From the NCBI GenBank assembly GCA_002428735.1, contig DIXO01000019.1, forward strand, positions 1-64,000: DNA of 64,000 nt, given 5' to 3'. The translations under genes were made by a program, and so were the position numbers. Positions 34,415 to 42,938 of this stretch are shown in pieces; positions within the stretch are counted from its first letter, which is position 1; every line of letters starts with the position of its first letter. The notes beneath the pieces were generated by a model. It ran no database searches. It was given only the letters and a program-made list of their open reading frames with translations, and was not told where the DNA came from. The stretch is from Syntrophaceae bacterium UBA6078. Its GTDB lineage: Bacteria > Desulfobacterota > Syntrophia > Syntrophales > UBA2210.

Positions 34415-35743
34415 GTGGACAAAGACATATCGATTGGTTTGATCGGATTCGGCACTATCGGTACCGGCGTCGTGAAGCTGCTGCAGGATAACGGCGAGCT
34501 CATACGAAAACGCCTGGGAGCGCGTCTGGTTATAAAAAAGATAGCCGATATCGACATTACGTCGCCCCGGCAGATCGAGGTCGACCGGCAGCTTCTTACA
34601 ACGGATGTGCAAGAGATACTGGACGATCCGGATATATCCATCGTTGTGGAACTGGTGGGAGGTTGTACCCACGCGAAGACGATTGTCCTGGACGCGATCC
34701 GCGGCGGAAAGCACCTGGTGACTGCCAACAAGGCCCTCATAGCCTCCTGTGGCAACGAGATATTCGAGGCCGCTGACGAGGAGAAGATCAACATCGGCTT
34801 CGAGGCAAGCGTCGGGGGGACGATCCCGATCATCAAGACCCTGAAGGAGAGTCTCGCGGGGAATAACATCGACTCCATCTTCGGGATCATGAACGGAACC
34901 TGCAACTATATCCTGACACGGATGACCAGCGAGAAAAGAGATTTCCAATCGGTCCTCATGGAGGCGCAGGAATTCGGATTTGCCGAGGCCGATTCATCCT
35001 ATGATATCGAGGGGATCGATACCGCCCACAAGCTCGCGATATGCCTGTCTCTTTCCTACGGAAAACGGGTGGAACTGGATGACATCTACCGCGAGGGGAT
35101 TTCGAAGATGAGCCCTCTCGATATCGAGTTCGCTGGTGATCTGGGTTATACCATCAAACTGCTCGCCATCGCGATCAGGCGGTGGGGTATGATAGAGGCC
35201 CGGATTCACCCGACCATGATTCCCTTCGACCACATCTTGGCAAGCGTCAACGGGAATTTCAACGCCTTTCACCTGATGGGGGACGCCTCCGGCTCGGTAT
35301 TCCTCTACGGCCAGGGGGCCGGGATGATGCCGACGGCAAGCGCCGTGGTGGGAGACCTGATCGATATATCGCGGGATATCATGGCGGGGACATGGAGAAG
35401 AGTCCCCCTGCGTTCATACAAGAAAGAGGAGATCGAAGATATCCATCTCCTTCCCATGGATGATGTGGTTACGAATTACTACTTCAGATTCTCGGCGGTC
35501 GACCGTCCCGGCGTCCTTTCCAGGATATCGGGAATACTGGGGAAACACGATATCAGCATATCATCGGTCATCCAGAAAGAAAAGAAGCTCGACAGGGACA
35601 AAGGGGTCCCCATTGTCGTCACCACCTACAAGGCGCGAGAGAAGAATGTTCGCGCCGCGCTCGAGGAGATCGATAATACCCTTGATGACGTCGTCTTCGG
35701 AAAGACAACTCTGATCCGGATAGAGGATGAATCGCTGAGATGA
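34415..35743 (+). CDS. hom: Homoserine dehydrogenase (with ACT domain)
   Basis: This enzyme reduces aspartate semialdehyde to homoserine for threonine and methionine synthesis. The N-terminal Rossmann motif is IGLIGFGTIGTGVV; the substrate-domain motifs GTCNYILTRM and FAEADSSYDIEGIDTAHKL are present; a C-terminal ACT domain (about 355-435) suggests threonine feedback. GTG 34415 follows AAGGGG by eight bases and gives MDKDISIGLIG; TTG 34388 would add nine residues. The stop overlaps the next gene's ATG, so the two are coupled. Confidence 0.94.
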   Translation: MDKDISIGLIGFGTIGTGVVKLLQDNGELIRKRLGARLVIKKIADIDITSPRQIEVDRQLLTTDVQEILDDPDISIVVELVGGCTHAKTIVLDAIRGGKHLVTANKALIASCGNEIFEAADEEKINIGFEASVGGTIPIIKTLKESLAGNNIDSIFGIMNGTCNYILTRMTSEKRDFQSVLMEAQEFGFAEADSSYDIEGIDTAHKLAICLSLSYGKRVELDDIYREGISKMSPLDIEFAGDLGYTIKLLAIAIRRWGMIEARIHPTMIPFDHILASVNGNFNAFHLMGDASGSVFLYGQGAGMMPTASAVVGDLIDISRDIMAGTWRRVPLRSYKKEEIEDIHLLPMDDVVTNYYFRFSAVDRPGVLSRISGILGKHDISISSVIQKEKKLDRDKGVPIVVTTYKAREKNVRAALEEIDNTLDDVVFGKTTLIRIEDESLR

Positions 35744-36966
35744 AATACGTTATTCTGCTGGGCGACGGGATGGCGGACTATCCGCTCCCCGAACTGCGGG
35801 GAAAGACACCCCTGCACGCCGCCCATACACCCCACATGGATCGGATGGCTTCGGAAGGAACGCTGGGACTGGTCGATACGATTCCTCCCGGCTTTACGCC
35901 CGGGAGCGACGTGGCGAATCTCTCTGTCCTGGGGTATGACCCTTCGGCATATCATTCCGGGCGTGGCCCTCTTGAAGCGGCAAGCATGGGTATCCATTTG
36001 GCCCCCGACGACGTGGCATTCCGCTGCAATCTTGTCACGTTTGACTCGGGGGATGAACCCGTCATGGAGGACTTTACGTCTGGTCACATATCCTCCGAGG
36101 AGGCGCGGCAAATCGTACTGGATCTAGACGCGGAATTGGGTTCTCCCGACATTACCTTTTATCCCGGCGTCGGATACCGTCACCTGATGGTGTACAAAGG
36201 TGGTCCCTCTTCACTGACGGCAACTCCACCGCACGATATCACCGGCCGTCCGATCGGCGATCACCTCCCCACAGGGGAAGGTTCTGATGAAATCCGACAA
36301 CTTATGGAACGATCGCGCGATATATTGAAAAACCATCCCGTGAACCGGGAGCGCGTGGCGCAGGGGAAAAAGCCCGCAACCTCCATCTGGCTGTGGGGGC
36401 AGGGGAGGGCGCCCGCCATGAAACCCCTTACCGACCGGTACGGGATCAAGGGAGGGATCATATCAGCTGTTGATCTCCTGAAGGGAATCGGCACCTACGC
36501 CGGCCTCGAGGTTCTTCCCGTCCAGGGTGCAACCGGATACACCGACACCAACTACCGGGGGAAGGCGGAAAAGGCCCTTGCCTTTCTCAGGGACGGCGAC
36601 TTCGTTTTTCTCCACGTAGAGGCCCCCGATGAGATGGGACATGAAGGGAATATAGAAGGGAAAATCAGGGCCATAGAGGACTTTGACCGGGAAGTGGTGG
36701 GGACCGTGCTTTCGGGAATCGCTTCCCTCGGTGAATTCAGGGTAATGGTGCTCAGCGATCATCCGACCCCCATCGCGCTGAAGACCCATTCGTCGGATCC
36801 GGTTCCTTTCGCGGTTCTTTCTTCAGTTGACGGGGAGAATAAGGCAACGGGCGCTTGCTACCATGAGGCGGCGGCCTTTGATATAGGTTTGATGGTTTCC
36901 CCCGGTTATTTGCTGATGGATTACTTTATGGAAAACTGGAGAGGGTTTGTTGAAAAAAAGGGGTGA
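35740..36966 (+). CDS. Archaeal-type cofactor-independent phosphoglycerate mutase homologue; candidate homoserine kinase
   Basis: This 408-residue alkaline-phosphatase-superfamily protein belongs to the short ApgM group. The metal site is LGDGMADYP at the start and HVEAPDEMGHEGN and LSDHPTP later. The nucleophile-type Ser is in PGSDVANLSVLGYD. It is annotated by family as phosphoglycerate mutase, but it overlaps hom by four bases and no separate thrB is in view. Homologues beside hom have been proposed to be homoserine kinases. I consider that role more likely here than glycolysis, as an inference from position. Confidence 0.8.
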   Translation: MKYVILLGDGMADYPLPELRGKTPLHAAHTPHMDRMASEGTLGLVDTIPPGFTPGSDVANLSVLGYDPSAYHSGRGPLEAASMGIHLAPDDVAFRCNLVTFDSGDEPVMEDFTSGHISSEEARQIVLDLDAELGSPDITFYPGVGYRHLMVYKGGPSSLTATPPHDITGRPIGDHLPTGEGSDEIRQLMERSRDILKNHPVNRERVAQGKKPATSIWLWGQGRAPAMKPLTDRYGIKGGIISAVDLLKGIGTYAGLEVLPVQGATGYTDTNYRGKAEKALAFLRDGDFVFLHVEAPDEMGHEGNIEGKIRAIEDFDREVVGTVLSGIASLGEFRVMVLSDHPTPIALKTHSSDPVPFAVLSSVDGENKATGACYHEAAAFDIGLMVSPGYLLMDYFMENWRGFVEKKG

Positions 36967-37351
36967 ATACCGGATTCGGGTGACCTACGCGGACACAGAC
37001 GCCATGGGGGTCGTCTATTATGCCAACTATCTGAAATGGTTTGAGATAGGGCGGTCTGAATTAATGCGCGACATGGGTATCGTGTATTCCGAATTGGAGA
37101 CGGAGGGATATTATCTGCCCGTAATCGAGGCGCACTGCCATTATCTGTTGCCTGCCCGGTATGACGAAATAGTCGTGATCGAGACAGAGATCACCGCCAT
37201 CAGGCGGGCCAGCGTGCGCTTTGATTACGTGATACGGGATGAAACAAAGGAGCGTATCCTGGCCGAGGGATTCACCCTCCATCCCTTCACCAGCAGGGAA
37301 GGGAAAATCGTACGGGCGCCGAAGCATGTGTCTGACAAAATAACCGAATAA
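36947..37351 (+). CDS. Acyl-CoA thioesterase, YbgC/4HBT family
   Basis: This hot-dog-fold thioesterase has the catalytic motif YADTDAMGVVYYANYLKWFE, with Asp in the D-x3-G-x3-Y pattern of the YbgC group. Length is 134. The TTG start at 36947 lies inside the apgM-like gene, a 20-base overlap; no ATG occurs before residue 16, so TTG is the best reading. It is the third gene of the hom operon. In other bacteria YbgC joins the Tol-Pal cluster; here no tol genes are near. Confidence 0.85.
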   Translation: MLKKRGEYRIRVTYADTDAMGVVYYANYLKWFEIGRSELMRDMGIVYSELETEGYYLPVIEAHCHYLLPARYDEIVVIETEITAIRRASVRFDYVIRDETKERILAEGFTLHPFTSREGKIVRAPKHVSDKITE

Positions 37352-37369
37352 CAATAAAGGAGTTTTTGA

Positions 37370-38065
37370 ATGGCGGACAAGCTGACAAAAAAAGAGTTGG
37401 AACAGCCGGATGAATTTCACACCATGGGATGGCGGGCAATCCAGTATCTGTCCATGCACAGAAAGAGGTTTTATACGGCTGGAGCGATCGTCCTCCTGAT
37501 CCTGGTCCTGGCCGGGGGATGGTACTTCTACCGCCTGGATTATGAAAAAAAAGCCCAGAACCTCTATTCATCTGCCTATGGCTCTTATTCGGCGCCGGGA
37601 ACTGCCGGAGAAGACATGAGGGGCGTGTATCTGAAAGCTCTCACGATATACGAAGAACTTGTCAGGGACTACCCTCGCAGTCGGGTGGCCACTCTCGCCC
37701 TTTACAATATGGGGAATCTGTATTTCCACGTCGATGATATGAAAAAAGCCATCGAATCGTACCGGAACTTCCTGAAACGATCCGGAGATCAGGATATATT
37801 GATTGCGCTTGCCCATCAGGGGCTGGGTTATTGTTACGAGCAGACCGAAGAATATGATAATGCATTGAAATCATTTGAAGACGCGAATCGGACAGTGAAG
37901 GGAACGCGATTTGAATATGTCAATTACGCGAATATGGCACGTATGTATGAAAAGATGGGCAAGCCGAAAGAGGCCATTGAATTTTACGGCAACGCTGCCG
38001 GTAAGATGAAGGATCCCCTTATGGAAGCCCTGGTGAAAAGAAAGCTGGCGTCTCTGGCCCCGTGA
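37370..38065 (+). CDS. Membrane-anchored TPR protein, YfgM-like
   Basis: A single TM helix (about 35-55, FYTAGAIVLLILVLAGGWYFY) is followed by three to four tetratricopeptide repeats in about 85-225 (RVATLALYNMGNLYFHVDDMKKA and similar). The layout matches YfgM/ancillary SecYEG-translocon proteins of about 210 residues. The domain after the helix should be periplasmic. A strong AAAGGAG precedes the ATG. The partner is unknown. Confidence 0.75.
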   Translation: MADKLTKKELEQPDEFHTMGWRAIQYLSMHRKRFYTAGAIVLLILVLAGGWYFYRLDYEKKAQNLYSSAYGSYSAPGTAGEDMRGVYLKALTIYEELVRDYPRSRVATLALYNMGNLYFHVDDMKKAIESYRNFLKRSGDQDILIALAHQGLGYCYEQTEEYDNALKSFEDANRTVKGTRFEYVNYANMARMYEKMGKPKEAIEFYGNAAGKMKDPLMEALVKRKLASLAP

Positions 38066-38116
38066 AACGGATGCACGAATACAACACAATCAATCGGAAG
38101 GATACGTTCAAAAAAC

Positions 38117-39913
38117 ATGAAAGTATTGATGTCAGGGAATGAAGCAATCGCGAGGGGGGCCTATGAAGACGGCGTTGCCTTCGCCTCCGCGTACCCCGGA
38201 ACCCCGAGCACGGAGATTATAGAGGCATTTTCGAAATATGACGGCGTCTACTCCGAATGGGCGCCCAATGAAAAGGTGGCTCTTGAGGTCGGGATCGGCG
38301 CCGCACTCGCCGGAGCTCGGGCTCTGGTGGTGATGAAGCACGTGGGAGTCAACGTGGCCGCTGATCCTCTGTTTACGGTCAGTTACACCGGCACCGAGGG
38401 AGGTCTGGTCATTATCAGCGCGGATGATCCATCCATGCACAGTTCCCAGAACGAGCAGGATAACCGCAACTACGCCCGTGCCGCAAAGATCCCCATGCTT
38501 GAACCCTCAGACAGCAGCGAGGCAAAGGAATATATTAAGATCGCCTTCCGATTGAGCGAAGAATTTGACACGCCTGTTTTTCTCAGAACCACTACGAGAC
38601 TTGCCCATTCCAAATCCGTTGTCGATCTGGAAGAACCCAAACGCCATGTGGGAAAAAGAGAATTCCGGTATGATCCGTCAAAATATGTGATGGTCCCTGC
38701 CAAGGCGCGGGAACGAAGGATCGAGGTCGAAAGGAGAATGGAACGGCTTCGGGAGTTCGCCGAGACGTTTCCGCAGAACAGGATGGAAATACGGGATACG
38801 CGGGTTGGCATTATAACAGCCGGAATGCCCTATAATTACGCAAAAGACGTGTTCCCTGATTATTCCTATCTCAAGCTGGGCATGGTGCATCCTCTTCCGT
38901 CGGGTCTCATCAGGGAATTCGCCTCACAGGTGAAAAAGATATACGTAGTGGAAGAACTTGATCCCATTATTGAGGAACAGATACGGGCGATGGGAATCGA
39001 AGTCATCGGTAAAGAGGCGTTTCCGTACACGGGCGAGTTCGATCCCGGCATCATTGAGGCGGGGATTACCGGGGCGAAAACAGAGAGAGAGGTCCTTCTT
39101 GACCGCCTGCTTCCCCAGAGACCGCCGAATCTATGCCCGGGCTGCCCGCATCGGGGTCTTTTTTATGTTTTGGGAAAACTGAAGGTGTTTGTAACCGGCG
39201 ATATCGGGTGCTACACCCTCTCATTCATGAAACCTCTTGAAGGGCTTCATTCGTGTGTCTGCATGGGTGCCAGCGTGGGGATGGCGCACGGTATGGACAA
39301 GGTTCTGGGCGAACAGGGGAAAGTGGTGGGTGTACTCGGTGATTCCACCTTTATCCATTCGGGGATCACCCCTCTCCTGAACATGGCCTACAACAAGAGC
39401 AACGCGGTGATAGTCATATGCGATAATCGGACAACCGCAATGACGGGGATGCAGGAACATCCCGCAACCGGCTTCACCCTTCAGGGCGAGGCAACCAAGG
39501 CGCTTGATTTTGTCAAACTCGCGCAGGCACTTGGCATCGAAAATATACAGGTGATCGATCCCTTTGATATCAAAGACACGAGGCGAGTCATCAAAGAAGA
39601 GCTCTCCCGGAAAGGGCCTTCTCTGGTTATATCGAGAGCCCCGTGTGCCCTGCTTGCCGTAAAACAGAAAATGGATCGCAGGGCACCATTGAGGGTTGAT
39701 CCGGACAAGTGCATCGGCTGCAAGGCGTGCCTTGGCCTGGGATGTCCGCCGATCTCATGGCAACGGTTTGAGGATATGGATACGCAGACAGAAAAGAAGA
39801 CAAAAAAACAGGAGGGTATCGCCCGGATAGATTCAACCATATGCAATGGATGCACGCTGTGTCAGCAATTGTGCGGCGCGGGAGCCATCGTGGAGGTCAC
39901 GGGAGATGAATAA
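38117..39913 (+). CDS. iorA: Indolepyruvate:ferredoxin oxidoreductase, alpha subunit
   Basis: This enzyme oxidatively decarboxylates aryl-pyruvates, or forms them in reverse, to aryl-acetyl-CoA with ferredoxin. It contains the pyrimidine domain (AYPGTPSTEIIEA), a TPP-binding domain with GDIGCYTL and GDSTFIHSG, and two C-terminal [4Fe-4S] sites CIGCKACLGLGC and CNGCTLCQQLC. The length of 598 is typical. It overlaps iorB by eight bases. The presence fits amino-acid or aromatic fermentation in an anaerobe. Confidence 0.95.
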   Translation: MKVLMSGNEAIARGAYEDGVAFASAYPGTPSTEIIEAFSKYDGVYSEWAPNEKVALEVGIGAALAGARALVVMKHVGVNVAADPLFTVSYTGTEGGLVIISADDPSMHSSQNEQDNRNYARAAKIPMLEPSDSSEAKEYIKIAFRLSEEFDTPVFLRTTTRLAHSKSVVDLEEPKRHVGKREFRYDPSKYVMVPAKARERRIEVERRMERLREFAETFPQNRMEIRDTRVGIITAGMPYNYAKDVFPDYSYLKLGMVHPLPSGLIREFASQVKKIYVVEELDPIIEEQIRAMGIEVIGKEAFPYTGEFDPGIIEAGITGAKTEREVLLDRLLPQRPPNLCPGCPHRGLFYVLGKLKVFVTGDIGCYTLSFMKPLEGLHSCVCMGASVGMAHGMDKVLGEQGKVVGVLGDSTFIHSGITPLLNMAYNKSNAVIVICDNRTTAMTGMQEHPATGFTLQGEATKALDFVKLAQALGIENIQVIDPFDIKDTRRVIKEELSRKGPSLVISRAPCALLAVKQKMDRRAPLRVDPDKCIGCKACLGLGCPPISWQRFEDMDTQTEKKTKKQEGIARIDSTICNGCTLCQQLCGAGAIVEVTGDE

Positions 39914-40484
39914 AACCGTTACAAGCGTTTTGATGGTCGGTGTCGGGGGGCAGGGAATCATACGAGCAAGCGATATCCTCTCCGCGGTCATGATGGAGGC
40001 AGGCTTCGATGTGAAGAAAAGCGAGGTACACGGGATGGCCCAGAGGGGCGGCTGCGTGAGCAGTTATGTGCGTTTTGGCGAAAAGGTTTATTCACCGCTT
40101 GCGAGGAAAGGAGATGTTGATCTTCTGGTTTCATTTGAAAAGCTTGAAACTCTCCGCTACCTCGACTGCTTGAAGGCAGACGGGGAGGTGATCGTGAACG
40201 ATGAAGAGATATATCCTCCATCTGTCAATCTCGGCGAAGAACCCTACCCCGACGACGCCATATCTTTCATTAAAAAGTTTTTCACCGATGTGACGGTCAT
40301 CGACGCAACAGAAATCGCCCTCAGTTCCGGAGACAGGAGGATGGCCAATACGGTCATCCTCGGGGTCCTTTCATCGCATCTGGATATCGATAAGAAGGTA
40401 TGGGAAACCGTTCTGGAAAAGAGTTTTCCTCCGAAGCTGCTGGAGGGAAACAAACAGGCATTCGAGCGGGGGAGGGGAGTGTAG
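39906..40484 (+). CDS. iorB: Indolepyruvate:ferredoxin oxidoreductase, beta subunit
   Basis: This gamma-type domain subunit carries MVGVGGQGIIRASDILS and the conserved KKSEVHGMAQRGG motif that contacts the alpha subunit and CoA. ATG 39906 overlaps the iorA stop (ATGAATAA) and gives 192 residues; an earlier in-frame start at 39846 would lie wholly within iorA. It forms the functional enzyme with IorA. Confidence 0.95.
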   Translation: MNKTVTSVLMVGVGGQGIIRASDILSAVMMEAGFDVKKSEVHGMAQRGGCVSSYVRFGEKVYSPLARKGDVDLLVSFEKLETLRYLDCLKADGEVIVNDEEIYPPSVNLGEEPYPDDAISFIKKFFTDVTVIDATEIALSSGDRRMANTVILGVLSSHLDIDKKVWETVLEKSFPPKLLEGNKQAFERGRGV

Positions 40485-40491
40485 CAAACGG

Positions 40492-41418
40492 ATGCGACAA
40501 CCCCTCGGCACGCTCATTCTTTTGTGTATGATCCTCTGCGGGGCTTTTCCGTGCCATGCCGGGGGGCTTCCTCACAATGAATGTGAGAGACAGTTTGCTT
40601 TCGCGGAGAGTCTTTTTGAAGAGTCTGATTTCTACCGGGCCATTGGCGAGTATAAACGGCTGATTTTTCTCTGCCCCGGTTCCGAAACGCTCTGCGAAAA
40701 GGCATTTTTTAAAATAGGCGTCAGTTATTTCAAGGCACAACAATGGCAGAAAGCGCGAGAGGCGCTTGACGATTTTCTCACTCGTTTCCCCGGGAGCCCA
40801 ATGGTCGGAGAGGCTCTTTATCTTAAGGGAATGAGCGAAAAGCACCTTTCTCTCCATGAGGAAGCGCTCAACACCTTCGCGCATATCTCGGAGACACAAA
40901 CCGGCGAAGTGCGAGAAAAAGCCATCTACCAGAGCGCCCTCATCCTTGTTGATATGCAACAATGGAAAAGGGCAGGGGAGATGTTTGCGCAGATTCCAGC
41001 GGGGAGCGTATTCTACGATTCCGCTGTCGTTTTTTCGGCAGGACTTGAAAATATCGGCAATCTTCCACACAAATCCCCCGCTGTTGCCGGCTCATTGGCT
41101 GCCGTTCTCCCCGGGGCCGGCCACCTGTACACGGAACGGCCGCGGGATGCCCTTGTTGCCTTTCTCTTGAACGGTCTCTTTATCTGGAGCGCTATTGAGC
41201 TCTTTGAAGATGACAAATATGTCACCGGCGGGATCGTCACTTTTCTTGAATTGGGGTGGTATACCGGGAACATATACAGCGCCGTCGGCAGCGCCCATAA
41301 ATTCAATAAGCGAACCCGGGAGACTTTTCTCCAGGGACTCAGAGACCGGGCGCATCTGTCATATTTTTACGATAGGAGCACCGCGTCAAACGGTATTATG
41401 CTCAGCATGAGTTTCTAG
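40492..41418 (+). CDS. Exported TPR protein, BamD/YbgF-like N-terminus with membrane-associated tail
   Basis: A signal peptide (LILLCMILCGAFPCHAGG) is followed by TPR-like repeats over about 30-190 (RQFAFAESLFEESDFYRAIGEYKRL; CEKAFFKIGVSYFKAQQWQKA). The C-terminal part has two hydrophobic helices (SLAAVLPGAGHLY; ALVAFLLNGLFIWSAIELF), as in proteins annotated tetratricopeptide/DUF5683-like. It lies 7 bases before the yidD-like gene. I do not recognise a named orthologue. Confidence 0.65.
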   Translation: MRQPLGTLILLCMILCGAFPCHAGGLPHNECERQFAFAESLFEESDFYRAIGEYKRLIFLCPGSETLCEKAFFKIGVSYFKAQQWQKAREALDDFLTRFPGSPMVGEALYLKGMSEKHLSLHEEALNTFAHISETQTGEVREKAIYQSALILVDMQQWKRAGEMFAQIPAGSVFYDSAVVFSAGLENIGNLPHKSPAVAGSLAAVLPGAGHLYTERPRDALVAFLLNGLFIWSAIELFEDDKYVTGGIVTFLELGWYTGNIYSAVGSAHKFNKRTRETFLQGLRDRAHLSYFYDRSTASNGIMLSMSF

Positions 41419-41425
41419 GCGTAAC

Positions 41426-41866
41426 ATGTTAAAATATATAACAACGACTGCACTGTGCATGCTGATTCTCGGAGCGTCAACAGCGGGATCGGGGGGAACA
41501 GAACCCTTCGAGCCGTGGGGTTTCAACGGTCAATCCGCTCCAGTTCGACCGGTCCGGTATGATCGAGGGGTCATCTCGCTGTCGGCGCGGGCGGCTTTGG
41601 CGGGAATCAATTTTTTCTCTGAATACATATCCCGGGTAGATGGCGACCGGTGTCCCATGTACCCAACCTGCGCCTCTTACAGCCGGCAGGCTTTCAAAAA
41701 ACATGGCTTTCTGACAGGGGTTGTCATGACGGCGGACCGGCTGATTCATGAGAATACCGAGATGGAGTGTGCCCCGTTGGTGAAGGTCGGTACAAGTATC
41801 AGATATTACGACCCCGTCAGTAACAATGATTTCTGGTGGTACAAAAGGGAAGGTCTTGACAAATAA
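41426..41866 (+). CDS. YidD-domain protein (membrane protein insertion efficiency factor-like) with signal peptide
   Basis: The YidD signature is clear in RCPMYPTCASYSRQAFKKHG, with its three Cys/Tyr/Ser pattern, followed by TADRLIHENTEMECAPL. Classic YidD is 70-85 residues with an amphipathic N-terminus and sits next to yidC. This protein has 146 residues, an N-terminal signal or anchor segment (TTALCMLILGASTAGSGG) and is paired with an exported TPR gene instead. It may act on the outer side of the membrane. Function is inferred only from the domain. Confidence 0.78.
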   Translation: MLKYITTTALCMLILGASTAGSGGTEPFEPWGFNGQSAPVRPVRYDRGVISLSARAALAGINFFSEYISRVDGDRCPMYPTCASYSRQAFKKHGFLTGVVMTADRLIHENTEMECAPLVKVGTSIRYYDPVSNNDFWWYKREGLDK

Positions 41867-41892
41867 AGCGAAGTTGCTAGATTAGGAGCATT

Positions 41893-42828
41893 ATGGCAGA
41901 GGATTATTACAAGATACTCGAGGTCGATAAGAAGGCCTCGGTTGATGAGATAAAAAAGTCATATCGGAAACTCGCGCTCAAATACCATCCGGACCGAAAT
42001 CAGGGGAACAAGTCAGCGGAAGAGCAGTTCAAGAAGATAAGTGAGGCATACGCCGTTCTCGGAGATGCCGAAAAGCGAAAACAGTACGACAGCTTCGGAT
42101 CGCAGGAAGCGTTCAACCGTAACTTCTCCCGGGAAGATATTTTCCGGGGATTCGACCTGAATGAAATATTGAGAGATCTTGGGGGTTTCGGGGGGGCTGC
42201 ACGGTCGCGGGGACAGAGACGGACATACGCAAGTGATGATATCTTTTCTCAGCTCTTCAGAAACCAGCAACAGCAGCAGCACTACCAGCAACAGGTTCCC
42301 CGGAAGGGGCAGGATGTCGAATACAATCTTTCCATCAGTATCGAGGACGCGTATACCGGTTCGGAAAAAAGGATTTCCTTCAAGAAGGATGATGGTGGGT
42401 TGAGCGAGGTGACCGTCAAGATACCGAAGGGGATTGACACGGGGAAAAAACTCAGACTTGCCGGCAGGGGGCTTCCCGGGTCCAGCGGAGGACCGCCGGG
42501 GGACATGTTTATCAATATTATCCTTGCTTCCCACCCTCATTTTACAAGGGAAGGGGACGATCTCCATATTCAGAAGGCCATTACCTTCCCTCAGGCAGCT
42601 TTGGGAGCCTCGATGGATATCCGTTTACCGGATGGCGACACAAAGCGGATCAAGGTGCCGCCAGGAACACAGGCAAATACCAAGATCAGGATGAAAGGCC
42701 TCGGTTTTCCAAAGTTCAAGAAAGCCGGAAGAGGGGATGCCTACGTGCGATTTTCTGTCACCGTCCCGAAAAAACTCACCAAAAAACAGTCACAACTGAT
42801 CAAGTCCCTCGCCGAGGAAGGGATATAG
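41893..42828 (+). CDS. cbpA: DnaJ-class co-chaperone without zinc finger (CbpA-like)
   Basis: A canonical J domain (residues 1-70) has HPD in LKYHPDRNQG. A G/F-poor linker with a Gln-rich patch (RNQQQQQHYQQQ) follows, then the two-part DnaJ C-terminal substrate domain (GQDVEYNLSISIEDAYTG; PGTQANTKIRMKGLGFP). There is no CxxCxGxG zinc region, so it is a class II DnaJ/CbpA-type protein. It should present substrates to DnaK. Length 311. Confidence 0.92.
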   Translation: MAEDYYKILEVDKKASVDEIKKSYRKLALKYHPDRNQGNKSAEEQFKKISEAYAVLGDAEKRKQYDSFGSQEAFNRNFSREDIFRGFDLNEILRDLGGFGGAARSRGQRRTYASDDIFSQLFRNQQQQQHYQQQVPRKGQDVEYNLSISIEDAYTGSEKRISFKKDDGGLSEVTVKIPKGIDTGKKLRLAGRGLPGSSGGPPGDMFINIILASHPHFTREGDDLHIQKAITFPQAALGASMDIRLPDGDTKRIKVPPGTQANTKIRMKGLGFPKFKKAGRGDAYVRFSVTVPKKLTKKQSQLIKSLAEEGI

Positions 42829-42938
42829 ATAGTCGACCACCCTTTATTCCAGCCTCGGTGCACACAAAAAGAATATCGGATTGCCGCTGCCACGAAAAAG
42901 CTGAGTCATAACATCAACACGTGAGGAGACAAATATAT

